Shown: in pieces, positions 1 through 7,212 of the stretch
How the letters are laid out: each line of letters starts with the position of its first letter
Numbering within the stretch: the stretch's first letter is position 1
Notes under the pieces: generated by a model
What the model was told of the DNA's origin: nothing
Database searches by the model: none
Seen by the model: only the letters and a program-made list of their open reading frames with translations
Program-made: the position numbers and the translations under genes
Assembly (NCBI GenBank): GCA_014642895.1
Contig: BMJD01000009.1
Coordinates: 1 to 64,000, forward strand
DNA: 64,000 bases
From: Lentibacillus populi
GTDB taxonomy: Bacteria > Bacillota > Bacilli > Bacillales > Amphibacillaceae
Direction: 5' to 3'

Positions 1-37
1 GTATTTTAAATTCTTTTGAATGTCTTGTGCGTTTCAT
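1..37 (-). CDS. Transposase OrfA-like N-terminus, partial
   Basis: Only 12 codons are in the window, reading MKRTRHSKEFKI. The ATG (complement of 35-37) is preceded on the minus strand by a good ribosome site, GGGAGG at 43-49. The basic start followed by a KEF motif is the usual opening of IS3-family OrfA proteins, small helix-turn-helix proteins that bind the element ends. The fragment is too short for a firm family call; a different small DNA-binding protein is possible. Confidence 0.4.
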   Translation of the reverse strand, partial: MKRTRHSKEFKI

Positions 38-93
38 GTTGTAAGCCTCCCTAACACATTAAGTAGTATAATACATTCCACTCTTAGTGTCCA
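1..93 (-). mobile_element. Left-edge IS3-like element end (partial)
   Basis: A transposase-like gene begins on the minus strand at 37 and runs off the window. Reading outward from its start, position 93 begins a TGGACACTAAGAG-like stretch that resembles the tips of some IS3-family elements. Only the 5' end is visible, so the element boundary is an inference from the gene start and this tip. Confidence 0.3.
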
Positions 94-279
94 AGTTCAT
101 TTAGGGGCTTATGAGCAATGACTTTGCCACGTGAATCCAATGCATATACTTGAAAATTTGTTATCCATAAGTCCGATAAAAGCCTTGGTGTTAAAAATGT
201 AAATCGATGTAAGATACGAATTTCCAGTGGTAAACTATATACAGACTGACACACCATATAAAAGAGTGGAGGTTAACTT

Positions 280-426
280 ATGAACAGGATTTTTAAAAAA
301 AATTGGAACCCTATTTTAGTAGTTGTCGTTACAATTATTTTCATTGCTGGTCTTGCAGATATCAAATATAAAGGGCGATTCTTTCAACTACTACCTAACT
401 CAATTCAAGCATATTTAACAAAATAA
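280..426 (+). CDS. Small single-pass membrane protein, 48 aa
   Basis: This short gene starts at an ATG eight bases after a GGAGG-type site (267-272) and encodes 48 residues. After a basic start (MNRIFKKN) comes one hydrophobic stretch of about 17 residues (PILVVVVTIIFIAGLA), then a short polar tail ending in YLTK. It would sit in the membrane with the N-terminus likely inside by the positive-inside rule. I do not recognise a family. The strong ribosome site and clean hydrophobic segment support a real gene; no neighbour suggests a role. Confidence 0.5.
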   Translation: MNRIFKKNWNPILVVVVTIIFIAGLADIKYKGRFFQLLPNSIQAYLTK

Positions 427-991
427 AATAGGGGTTGCATGTGCCAAGTTGTCTCGTAAAGCGAAAATTACTAACTAGTAGCCGCGTTAATCATAGCGTA
501 CAAAACTCCGAATAAGAAAAATTTGGAAGTTTTTGGTACCCCTGACACCTTTAGACGTTTACCGAATCAGTTCGCTTTTGTAATAGCCTGGCGGACGTGG
601 GGCCGTGGCATTGTGGAAGCAATTGGAGGAACAGCGTTTAACATAGTAAAGGGATACGGAAACTATAGGATGCTGAAGCTGTTTTTGGGGTGAGGGAAGG
701 TTAACTGGGAGAGTTAGAGAACTATTGTTTTGTGTTCCATTCCAGCCTTTCAACATAGAAAAGAGCCGTGGGTAAAGGTTCACTGTTGCCAATTTATTCC
801 CTTTTTTATTCGGGACCTGATCCCTCGTCCCCTATTTGTTTGTTGCTTTGGTAGCTGGCGGATAAGGAATCGGTTTGAGGCTTTCGTCCTATTTTTAATA
901 CTTTACTTATCGATATTTTCTGATACAATGGTGAAAGACAACACACCACGATTGATCTCCCCATTAAAAAAACCGCAAAGGATGTGCTCTT
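427..991 (+). other. Intergenic region with no supported gene
   Basis: An open stretch without a start codon runs from about 475 to 692 on the plus strand and includes VAALIIAYKTPNKK and FAFVIAWRTWGRG. It may be a decayed gene fragment but cannot be assigned. A TACAAT box at 922-927 may belong to the promoter of the downstream nuclease gene. No repeat or RNA gene was recognised. Confidence 0.4.
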
Positions 992-1864
992 ATGCCTCAC
1001 GCACAGTTGGTTATGGAAAAGTCACCTCTCTACACGCGCCATGACCACTTATTCAAAGAACTGATCCAAACGTTTTTTGAGGAATTTCTGGAATCCTTTT
1101 TTCCGAAAATCCACCCGCTGATTAATTTTCAAGAAATTTCTTTCCTGTCCGAAGAAGTATTTACGGACCTATTGGAAGGTGATGTTGTTGTGGAAACAAA
1201 ATTGAAAAGTACGGATGCTGTTATGATTGTGCATGTGGAACCGCAAAGCACACAGCAATCGCATTTTCATGAACGGATGTATCAATATTTAAGCATGCTC
1301 TACCAAAGGCACCGCAAGCCAATTATCCCAATTGCTGTTTTTAGTTATAAGGAAAACTGGGAAAAGAACCAATATATCATGGCATTTCCGTTTTTTCAGG
1401 TATTGACATTTAACTATCTGACGCTGCATTTGCACAAGAAAAACTGGCGGGATTATATCACTTCCGACAACCCTGCCGCTGCAGCACTGTTAAGCAAAAT
1501 GAATTACAAGGAAGAAGAACGGGTGCAAGTGAAGAAGGAATTTTTGCGGATGATAGTAAACATGCAACCGGATCCAGCCAAAGAACGCCTGATATACGGG
1601 TTTTTCGAAAGCTATTTGAAATTAAATGAAGAAGAGGAGGAGCAACTGATGGAAGAAATCAAGCATATGGACGAGGCTGACAGAATCATGGAAATTCCGA
1701 TTTCGTATGAAGAGAAAGGCAAAGAAAAAGGAAGAGAAGAAGGTATCAGGCGTGTTGCTCTGGAGATGCTCCGAAAAGGTACGGCAATTGATTTTATTGC
1801 TAGAAGTAACCAAGTTAAGCAAAAAAGAAATAGAGGCGTTGAAGCAGAATTTGTAAGAAACTGA
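992..1864 (+). CDS. Rpn family recombination-promoting nuclease / YhgA-like, shifted C-terminus
   Basis: Rpn proteins are PD-(D/E)XK DNA endonucleases related to putative transposases. This 290-residue protein has the family opening (YTRHDHLFKELIQTFF, about residues 10-25), the conserved D near residue 64 (LLEGDVVVETKLK) and the catalytic-type strand VHVEPQSTQ near residues 80-88. A charged E/K-rich tail (EEKGKEKGREEG) is typical of the family. The ATG at 992 follows AAAGGA at 978. The last 25 codons look frameshifted: reading one frame over from about 1803 gives EVTKLSKKEIEALKQNL and a stop at 1854-1856. That matches the in-frame tail of the second partial copy at 11612-11838. The normal C-terminus has therefore been replaced, probably by a one-base insertion. 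The catalytic half looks intact, so the protein may still be made. Confidence 0.8.
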   Translation: MPHAQLVMEKSPLYTRHDHLFKELIQTFFEEFLESFFPKIHPLINFQEISFLSEEVFTDLLEGDVVVETKLKSTDAVMIVHVEPQSTQQSHFHERMYQYLSMLYQRHRKPIIPIAVFSYKENWEKNQYIMAFPFFQVLTFNYLTLHLHKKNWRDYITSDNPAAAALLSKMNYKEEERVQVKKEFLRMIVNMQPDPAKERLIYGFFESYLKLNEEEEEQLMEEIKHMDEADRIMEIPISYEEKGKEKGREEGIRRVALEMLRKGTAIDFIARSNQVKQKRNRGVEAEFVRN

Positions 1865-1871
1865 CACGTGT

Positions 1872-1909
1872 GGGACAGGAGATAAATGGGACCTGTCCTA
1901 GCTTTTTTT
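1872..1909 (+). terminator. Rho-independent terminator after the Rpn gene
   Basis: A GGACAGG / CCTGTCC stem (1873-1879 with 1892-1898) is followed by TAGCTTTTTTTAG. It lies just after the nuclease stop codon and before the convergent TetR gene. Confidence 0.75.
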
Positions 1910-1941
1910 AGTTTTCGAGAAAATCTATTCAAAAAAGTTTC

Positions 1942-2535
1942 TTAAACGGTAGAGTCACAAAACTCACTTAAAATCTGCTTTTTTATTTCTTCTTTGGGAA
2001 ACTGCTCTGGATAAGTAGATATCATCAACATGGTACCTTGGAGCATAGATGAAAAATATAGCGACCTTTTTCTCGGCTCCTTCACATTCAGTTTTTCAAA
2101 TATTTCACATTGAAACTCGAACTGTCTGGCATTTTCTTTAATCAGCAAATTACTGTATTTGATCAATTCCTGATCTGCTTCAGGTTGTGTTTGCAGATGC
2201 AAATAAAAACGGAATATTTCTGGTCGTTGAAAGACATTTTCAATAGCGCCTTCTACAATATGTTTGAGTTGCTCGTTTGGTTTCTCAATACCCTTTGCAG
2301 TTTCCATTACTTCAACCACTTCGCCAATTCTAATTTCGACCATAGCAGCAAGAAGCTGTTCTTTACCTTTATAATAATTGTAAAGGAGACCTTTGGATAT
2401 GCCTGCATGTTTAGCTATTTCACTGATGGATGTAGCATGGTAACCCCGTTTAATGAAGAACTCCATTGCAGCTGTGCGAATTTTTTCCTTAGTCATCTGA
2501 CGAATACGTGCGTTCTCTTTTTTTGTTCGTGGCAT
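1942..2535 (-). CDS. TetR/AcrR family transcriptional regulator
   Basis: This is a one-component repressor-type protein of about 197 residues. The N-terminal helix-turn-helix is canonical: TKEKIRTAAMEFFIKRGYHA followed by TSISEIAKHAGISKGLLYNYY at about residues 14-54. The C-terminal ligand domain has no specific match that I can name. I prefer the ATG at 2535; the TTG at 2547 overlaps the upstream stop but has a GGAGG only one base away. The gene sits directly behind the alpha/beta hydrolase gene in one transcript, and the only obvious operator is the 42-bp palindrome at 3341-3382 in front of that pair. Autoregulation together with control of the hydrolase is therefore likely, by inference. 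Confidence 0.88.
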   Translation of the reverse strand: MPRTKKENARIRQMTKEKIRTAAMEFFIKRGYHATSISEIAKHAGISKGLLYNYYKGKEQLLAAMVEIRIGEVVEVMETAKGIEKPNEQLKHIVEGAIENVFQRPEIFRFYLHLQTQPEADQELIKYSNLLIKENARQFEFQCEIFEKLNVKEPRKRSLYFSSMLQGTMLMISTYPEQFPKEEIKKQILSEFCDSTV

Positions 2536-2543
2536 GTCAGATC

Positions 2544-3293
2544 TCAATCCTCCATAAATTTTATAATATTATTATACAGTTCTTCGGGGTGGGTTAGCGT
2601 TAACATATGATCCCCGCCTGTGATTTCAACAAAACGGATATTCTGGTTTTGGAGAAAGTAATCCGCTACACGATGATTATCAGGAAAATCTTTCTCACCT
2701 ATAATAAATAACGTTTTAACAGTCAATTCCTCTAACCTTTCGATGGCAGGCGGCTGTGGCCAAATCATTTCAAACTCGGGCCATTGAATTATCCGCTCCA
2801 TATAATGCCTGTGCATTTGCATCATCAAATCCCGGCTCGAACTGGTTGTTACAACACTATACAGTGAAGCACTAAGCGATCGCTTAATCATTTTATCTAT
2901 ATCCGGAGCAGCCGCATTTATCCAATTCATATAGGCTTTAAATTCCTGTGAATAGTTGAACCCAGACAACGCAGGGGCAACCAGGACAAGATTCGAAACT
3001 CTTTCAGGATAATTAAGAGCAAATTCTGTTGCAATCTGACCGCCTATGGAATGACCTATAATTGTTGCCTTGTCAAGATCCAAATAATCAAGCAGCGACA
3101 GCAAATCATCGACATAATTAACCTTTCCTTTGGGAGATGGCGAATTTCCAGCGCCACGTCCGTCAAAAGTAACTACCTTATAGTAACTGGCTAAATGAGG
3201 TGCGACAAATGTCCAGTCCCGCATATCAGCACCACCACTGTGAAGAAGAACGACGGGATGACCATTACCTTTAACCTCGTAATACAAATCCAT
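2544..3293 (-). CDS. Alpha/beta fold hydrolase
   Basis: A roughly 249-residue alpha/beta hydrolase. The nucleophile elbow is GHSIGG (Ser in IIGHSIGGQIATEF), the oxyanion region is VLLHSGGADMRDW, the acid is probably the Asp in LFIIGEKDFPDNH, and the catalytic His is in GGDHMLTLTHPEEL near the C-terminus. All triad parts are present, so an active esterase, lactonase or haloperoxidase-like enzyme is expected; the substrate is unknown. The ATG at 3293 is chosen because GGAGG at complement 3301-3305 sits seven bases upstream; an ATG at 3311 would lack a ribosome site. It is co-transcribed with the TetR gene downstream and probably controlled by it. Confidence 0.85.
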   Translation of the reverse strand: MDLYYEVKGNGHPVVLLHSGGADMRDWTFVAPHLASYYKVVTFDGRGAGNSPSPKGKVNYVDDLLSLLDYLDLDKATIIGHSIGGQIATEFALNYPERVSNLVLVAPALSGFNYSQEFKAYMNWINAAAPDIDKMIKRSLSASLYSVVTTSSSRDLMMQMHRHYMERIIQWPEFEMIWPQPPAIERLEELTVKTLFIIGEKDFPDNHRVADYFLQNQNIRFVEITGGDHMLTLTHPEELYNNIIKFMED

Positions 3294-3340
3294 TGCAATC
3301 CCTCCATCCATTTTTTGAGAAATTAATAATCATCTAACAC

Positions 3341-3382
3341 CTATTTTATTATTGACTAAACGTTTAGTCAATAATAAAATAG
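3341..3382. promoter_or_regulatory. 42-bp perfect palindrome, probable TetR operator
   Basis: Positions 3341-3382 form an uninterrupted perfect inverted repeat centred between 3361 and 3362. The core is GACTAAACGTTTAGTC and the flanks are AT-rich and complementary. It lies about 50 bp upstream of the hydrolase-TetR pair, where a TetR dimer-of-dimers would be expected to bind. The core resembles other TetR operators in style. Binding by the 1942-2535 protein is inferred from position. Confidence 0.75.
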
Positions 3383-3520
3383 TCCTCGTGTTGCACAATA
3401 ATCTGTTTCCGGTTGTGAAAGAGCCTTTTAGTTCTGACACTTCCCTACACGGGATAGCTGAATACCTGGTTTAGTTATAGATTTTCCGAACGAGAAAGCC
3501 CATGCAGGGGGTGGGCTGGG

Positions 3521-3679
3521 ATGGGTGATGACCAGTTTCATGCTTATCTTTTTCATTACGATCACACGGTCGGATATTATGGATGGGAATTTTGGTAATG
3601 AAGCCTTCAAAAAGGAACCCCAGAGTCCATCACATACATGAAGCAAAAATTAAAAACGTTGGCAGACAAATACCGTTAA
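3521..3679 (+). pseudogene. Remnant of an unidentified gene with two in-frame stops
   Basis: One frame from the ATG at 3521 reads MGDDQFHAYLFHYDHTVGYY and on to GWEFW. It then meets TAA and TGA at 3596-3601 and resumes in the same frame as SLQKGTPESITYMKQKLKTL to a final stop at 3677-3679. The protein-like composition on both sides of the stops suggests a decayed 3' end of a coding gene. I do not recognise the family. The rest of the 3383-3773 gap shows nothing else. Confidence 0.4.
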
Positions 3680-3773
3680 TCCATTTTTGAAAAAATCCAT
3701 ATAAATGGTGACTTGATTTGTCACTATTCCATGATAGATTGAAAAGGAAATTACAAAGGGAAGGATGAGAGCA

Positions 3774-4261
3774 ATGAACGCCGTTGACATTGTAAGAAAT
3801 GAACTGTTGAAGAACTTGAAATCGGCATCCGTTCGATGGAAGGTTTGCTAAGAAAGGTGAAAGCGACGGATTGGAGATACCGGCCGGCCGACAACATGCG
3901 AAGTCTTAAAGAACTTGCTAGACACATCTCTGCCATACCCGAGGTGGATCTTCATCTCTGGCAGGAAAAAGATCAGGAAACGATTCAGAACCTGGAAGCA
4001 TCGTACGATAAATTGGAATCATCCGAAGCCATGATTAAAGCCATGAAGAATGGATTTGGTAGTTATAAAACGTTTATGCTTTCTTTGTCCGACCAAGATT
4101 TTTTAACAAAAAAGACAAAGCCCTTTTATCTTGAGAAAGGAGCTGTTCAAGCGCATTGGCTCGTTGAAGAAATTTCCCACTTTTTTCATCACCGTGGCCA
4201 ATTTTATAACTACCTGAAGCAGCTTGGCTACGATGTAAACATGTTCGACCTTTATGTTTAA
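3774..4261 (+). pseudogene. DinB family protein, frameshifted near its start
   Basis: DinB-like proteins are four-helix-bundle, metal-binding proteins related to mycothiol- and bacillithiol-dependent enzymes. The second frame (from 3836) gives MEGLLRKVKATDWRYRPADN, the conserved SLKELARHISAIPEVDL and the late motif HFFHHRGQFYNYLKQLG, whose His pair is expected to bind metal. The natural start is the ATG at 3774, with GGGAAGGATGAGAG upstream, reading MNAVDIVRNELL. Around 3810 one base is missing, so that frame ends at a stop while the next frame continues as EELEIGIRSMEGLL. Restoring one base joins both parts into a normal protein of about 160 residues. It is either a real inactivating mutation or a sequencing error. 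Confidence 0.75.
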
Positions 4262-4290
4262 TGAAAAAATAGCAGTTGAAGGGGTAGTGT

Positions 4291-5349
4291 GTGGTGAATA
4301 AGGAAATTATCATTAGCGAACGTCTTAAAAGGCAAAAATTGACGGAACCATTAAATGACAGCAGGGACACAGAAGCCTATAAACAGTTGTTTCGATTATT
4401 GCAGCCTGTCGCACCCATTTTTAATAGTCGTCCCGGCAATCCCCCACAGCTGGTACACCGGACAACCTTTGATGACTCGTTGTTGGCGGAGAACTTGCGT
4501 GAAAAACATAAATTGGTTAAAGGGCGTTTCCAAGGCGGTCGAATCGGTTATGTTTTGGAGGACGATTTGGGTCTGTATGCCAGTATTTTTCAAAAACCGA
4601 TTCAAAAAGTATCTCCTCTTCACGAAGAAGTTCTATCCATGATTCAACATTCCGGTGGCATGTCAAAGGACCAGTTGAAAGAACATTTGCCTTTTAAAGC
4701 CAGAGAAATCACTGCTGTGCTGAAAAGGATGCAAGAAGCGTTTTTGGTATATGAATCCCAAATCGATACTGACTGGAACACGGGCTGGTTTGACTTCAAG
4801 ACGGAATGGCCTGGGATTGAACTACATCAAAACACGTCGTCTTCAGTTTCCGAAATGCTGATACGTTTTCTTGATGTTTTTGTCTTTGCCACCTTGAGTC
4901 AAATCAGAAACTGGTCGCAGTTAAAACTCAAAATGATACAAAGTGCCTTGGATCTTCTAATCGAGAGTGGAGAGATTATTAAAATGGAAATCAATGGTCT
5001 CGGTACAGGGTTCATGCGCAAGGAAGACTTGAATTTAAGCGTCGGGAAAATCAGGCCATCGATTTTTATGCTTGATAAATCGGATTTCCTGGTTAGGGCA
5101 AATATGAGCGAATTAAAACAGATTTTCAAAGGACGGGAAGTTCTGCAATATCTTTTGATCGATGGAGACTTTAAGGGAGCAGTACTTGGTCATTGGCGAA
5201 TCGGTCCGTATGATATTGATGATGTCGAGCTTTGTCTTACACAGAAGGAGTCCGAGGAAAGGAAGGAAGAAGTCATCGCTGCAATCAGGAAAGGCTACTC
5301 TAAAGATACAACTGCTATTCTCCAGTTTAATGGAGAACCTCTTTCTTGA
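4291..5349 (+). CDS. Winged-helix DNA-binding protein, possible YcaQ/AlkZ-like family
   Basis: A 352-residue soluble protein starting at a GTG (4291, or the next GTG at 4294) behind GAAGGGG. The sequence alternates helical and basic stretches such as LSMIQHSGGMSKDQLKEHLP and ITAVLKRMQEAFLVYE, as in tandem winged helices. Overall length and layout recall the YcaQ/AlkZ (winged-helix DNA glycosylase-like) family. I do not see a QxQ-type catalytic motif, so a glycosylase function is not claimed. It lies 29 bp after the DinB gene and could be co-transcribed with it; both families touch DNA-damage or thiol responses, which is only a loose link. Confidence 0.5.
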   Translation: MVNKEIIISERLKRQKLTEPLNDSRDTEAYKQLFRLLQPVAPIFNSRPGNPPQLVHRTTFDDSLLAENLREKHKLVKGRFQGGRIGYVLEDDLGLYASIFQKPIQKVSPLHEEVLSMIQHSGGMSKDQLKEHLPFKAREITAVLKRMQEAFLVYESQIDTDWNTGWFDFKTEWPGIELHQNTSSSVSEMLIRFLDVFVFATLSQIRNWSQLKLKMIQSALDLLIESGEIIKMEINGLGTGFMRKEDLNLSVGKIRPSIFMLDKSDFLVRANMSELKQIFKGREVLQYLLIDGDFKGAVLGHWRIGPYDIDDVELCLTQKESEERKEEVIAAIRKGYSKDTTAILQFNGEPLS

Positions 5350-5912
5350 TACTGGGCTTCAATACTCACCGAGAGCTTCAGCTGCATGCTTCGTTTAGCG
5401 ATTGAAACCTTGGTTCCAGAGCCTGATTACCCAATTACAAGAGACAAGGAATGTAACCTGATTGATAAGCTTGTTGAAGAGATATTCCAATTCATATTCA
5501 AAAAGGACAGGACAGCTTAAAATTACGGAAATAAAGGAATACATACAGCAAAAATTGACATGCAGGACGATCGAGGAACCGTTGTTTTTCTCTTTAAGCT
5601 TTGTAATATGATTGTAGAAGAACTTATTAGCAAGAAAAAAGAAATTAATGACTTGTACGAGGTACATCCGGAACGATTCGCTTGTCGGTCGAAAAAAGAT
5701 AAGATAAAAGATTAAGTAGGATATCGTCATTTTAGGGGTAACTTGTTTAAGTAAGTTAATTATTCAATATACGGGGAGCCATTATTGAATAAGTAGGCCA
5801 TTTAACAGAATAACGTTATCAATATAAAAGAAAGTTAGTCTCTTAAAAGAGGAAAGTTTATTAGTTTGTCGAATTTCTCTTAAAGAACATATATAAAGGA
5901 GTTGATGTCTGT
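5350..5912 (+). other. Intergenic region with short coding-like remnants
   Basis: Two short open frames look protein-like but lack credible starts. The first (5386-5520) includes ETLVPEPDYPITRDKECNLI and EIFQFIFKKDR. The second (about 5515-5715, a different frame) includes NDLYEVHPERFACRSKK, which faintly recalls part of an IS3-type transposase. They may be the two halves of one broken gene. A copy of a GCCATT-TTGAAT motif lies near 5778-5791. Confidence 0.35.
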
Positions 5913-6356
5913 ATGAACAGAATTAATCTCATTACTTTAGGTGTAAGAGATATTGGGAAATCGCTTAAATTTTACCGCAAAATCGGTTTTGAAGCATCGG
6001 TCACAGGAGACGAAGAAAAACCTGTCATTGTTTTTTTTAAGAATGAAGGATCAAAGCTTGAGTTATTTCCACTTGAAGAATTGGCAAAGGATATCAACGA
6101 AGAAAATCCTCCTGAATTGTCAAAAGGGGGGTTCTCGGGTGTCACTCTCGCTTATAATGCAAAATCTGAAACTGAAGTTGATGATATTCTTCAATCAGTC
6201 AAAAAAGTTGGTGCCCAAGTTGTTAAAGAGCCGCAAACATTATCATGGGGTGGATACGGAGGTTATTTCATTGACCCTGATGGTTATTACTGGGAAGTCG
6301 CGTACGGCTCAAACTGGGAATTTGATGACTCAAACATGTTGATCATTAAAGGTTAA
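5913..6356 (+). CDS. VOC family protein (glyoxalase / bleomycin-resistance fold)
   Basis: A 147-residue protein built of two beta-alpha-beta-beta-beta units, the vicinal-oxygen-chelate fold. The first unit begins INLITLGVRDIGKSLKFYRK, the usual family opening, followed by IVFFKNEGSKLELFP with the conserved ExF strand. The second unit ends in GGYGGYFIDPDGYYWEVAYG with the expected metal-ligand Glu in YWEV. Such proteins are small dioxygenases, glyoxalases or ligand-binding resistance proteins; the substrate cannot be read from sequence. The ATG follows AAAGGAG. It stands alone, with no operon partner. Confidence 0.85.
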   Translation: MNRINLITLGVRDIGKSLKFYRKIGFEASVTGDEEKPVIVFFKNEGSKLELFPLEELAKDINEENPPELSKGGFSGVTLAYNAKSETEVDDILQSVKKVGAQVVKEPQTLSWGGYGGYFIDPDGYYWEVAYGSNWEFDDSNMLIIKG

Positions 6357-7147
6357 ATTTAAAAATTATACATTTATCAACAGCTAATGGATGGCACCTA
6401 TTTAACAACTAGAATACCGATCTTCAATTATCCAGCTAATATCAGAAAAGACTATTCAAGAATTGGGCGAGCGCGACAAGTTCCGCTATAAATGCTCTGA
6501 GGCATGAAGTGCGGGTATTTTTTAAGAATGAAATTCCAACTTTACAACGGAGGAAGGTTTTTCAAGCGCTCATCGCACCGATAGGGTAGGAACGTGGGAT
6601 TTTCCAAAGTGCGAGCTTTTAGGCAAGAGGCCTTCCGGTGTCAACCTTCTCGCTTGAAGGTAACGAGGAACTTATCATCACAGTACATCTCGGTAAATGG
6701 AACGCAGGGTGCTGGGAAACTAGCACGCACTGTGCGGAGCAAGTGAAAGCTGGAGATAACCTCAAAGGCTTACCTATTGCTAACTTTAACCGAATAACAT
6801 ATTCATTTATTTGGCCAGTTAGTGGAATAAAGGGTGATCCGTATTTAATGGAATTTATTTCGAGGTTCTTTGTTAAAGATCATACATCAGATTGTCTGAA
6901 TGTGATGGTTATACTGGAAACAGGGAGCCTTTGTACAGTAACACAAAATAGAAAAGATGTCCTAATTAGTATCAAATAACCCGGGCTTCATGGCTTTTCC
7001 GGGTTATTTGTCTTTTATAGCTCCATTTAATTATGAAATCCTTTGCTAAATGGTTCCATTTTTAAAATGTTTCTCAGATCTGCTCCCAAGGTATCCATAA
7101 TAACCAAAAGACTTATCTTTTTTTGAGGGTAATAATATTTACGTTTT
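6357..7147 (+). other. Long intergenic region with no convincing gene
   Basis: A GTG-initiated frame at 6638-6979 encodes 113 residues but has no ribosome site, an odd composition and no family resemblance, so it is not called. A strong hairpin terminator stands at 6973-7016. The part from 6420 to 6640 is GC-richer than its surroundings and may be decayed sequence or an unrecognised RNA; I see no standard RNA motif. Confidence 0.35.
6973..7016. terminator. Bidirectional Rho-independent terminator
   Basis: A perfect 12-bp stem, CAAATAACCCGG (6973-6984) with CCGGGTTATTTG (6999-7010), is followed by TCTTTTAT. It insulates the downstream HTH-F1beta gene from anything transcribed to its left. Confidence 0.8.
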
Positions 7148-7188
7148 AATACAATAAAATATTGTATTATGGAGTAATTTATATTACT
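7148..7188. promoter_or_regulatory. Two inverted repeats before the HTH-F1beta gene, probable operator
   Basis: AATACAATA (7148-7156) and TATTGTATT (7160-7168) form a 9-bp inverted repeat with a 3-bp gap. AGTAAT (7173-7178) and ATTACT (7183-7188) form a second one directly after it. Both lie immediately upstream of the ribosome site AAGGAGG at 7198-7204. Given the helix-turn-helix domain of the encoded protein, autoregulation through these sites is a reasonable inference. Confidence 0.55.
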
Positions 7189-7212
7189 ATCTAGAGTAAG
7201 GAGGTGGATAAT

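Noticed and set aside
730-1044. Open frame of 104 codons overlapping the start of the Rpn gene
   Set aside because: No ribosome site, Cys/Phe-rich composition unlike a protein here, and it overlaps a well supported gene start.
1612-1932. Serine-rich minus-strand frames opposite the Rpn gene end
   Set aside because: They are shadows of the E/K-rich plus-strand coding sequence.
6600-6800. Possible group II intron or structured RNA in a GC-richer stretch
   Set aside because: I could not find a domain V-like hairpin or intron-encoded protein; the likeness was superficial.
6638-6979. GTG-initiated 113-codon frame
   Set aside because: No ribosome site and no recognisable domain; it may be decayed sequence, so it is only mentioned within the intergenic entry.
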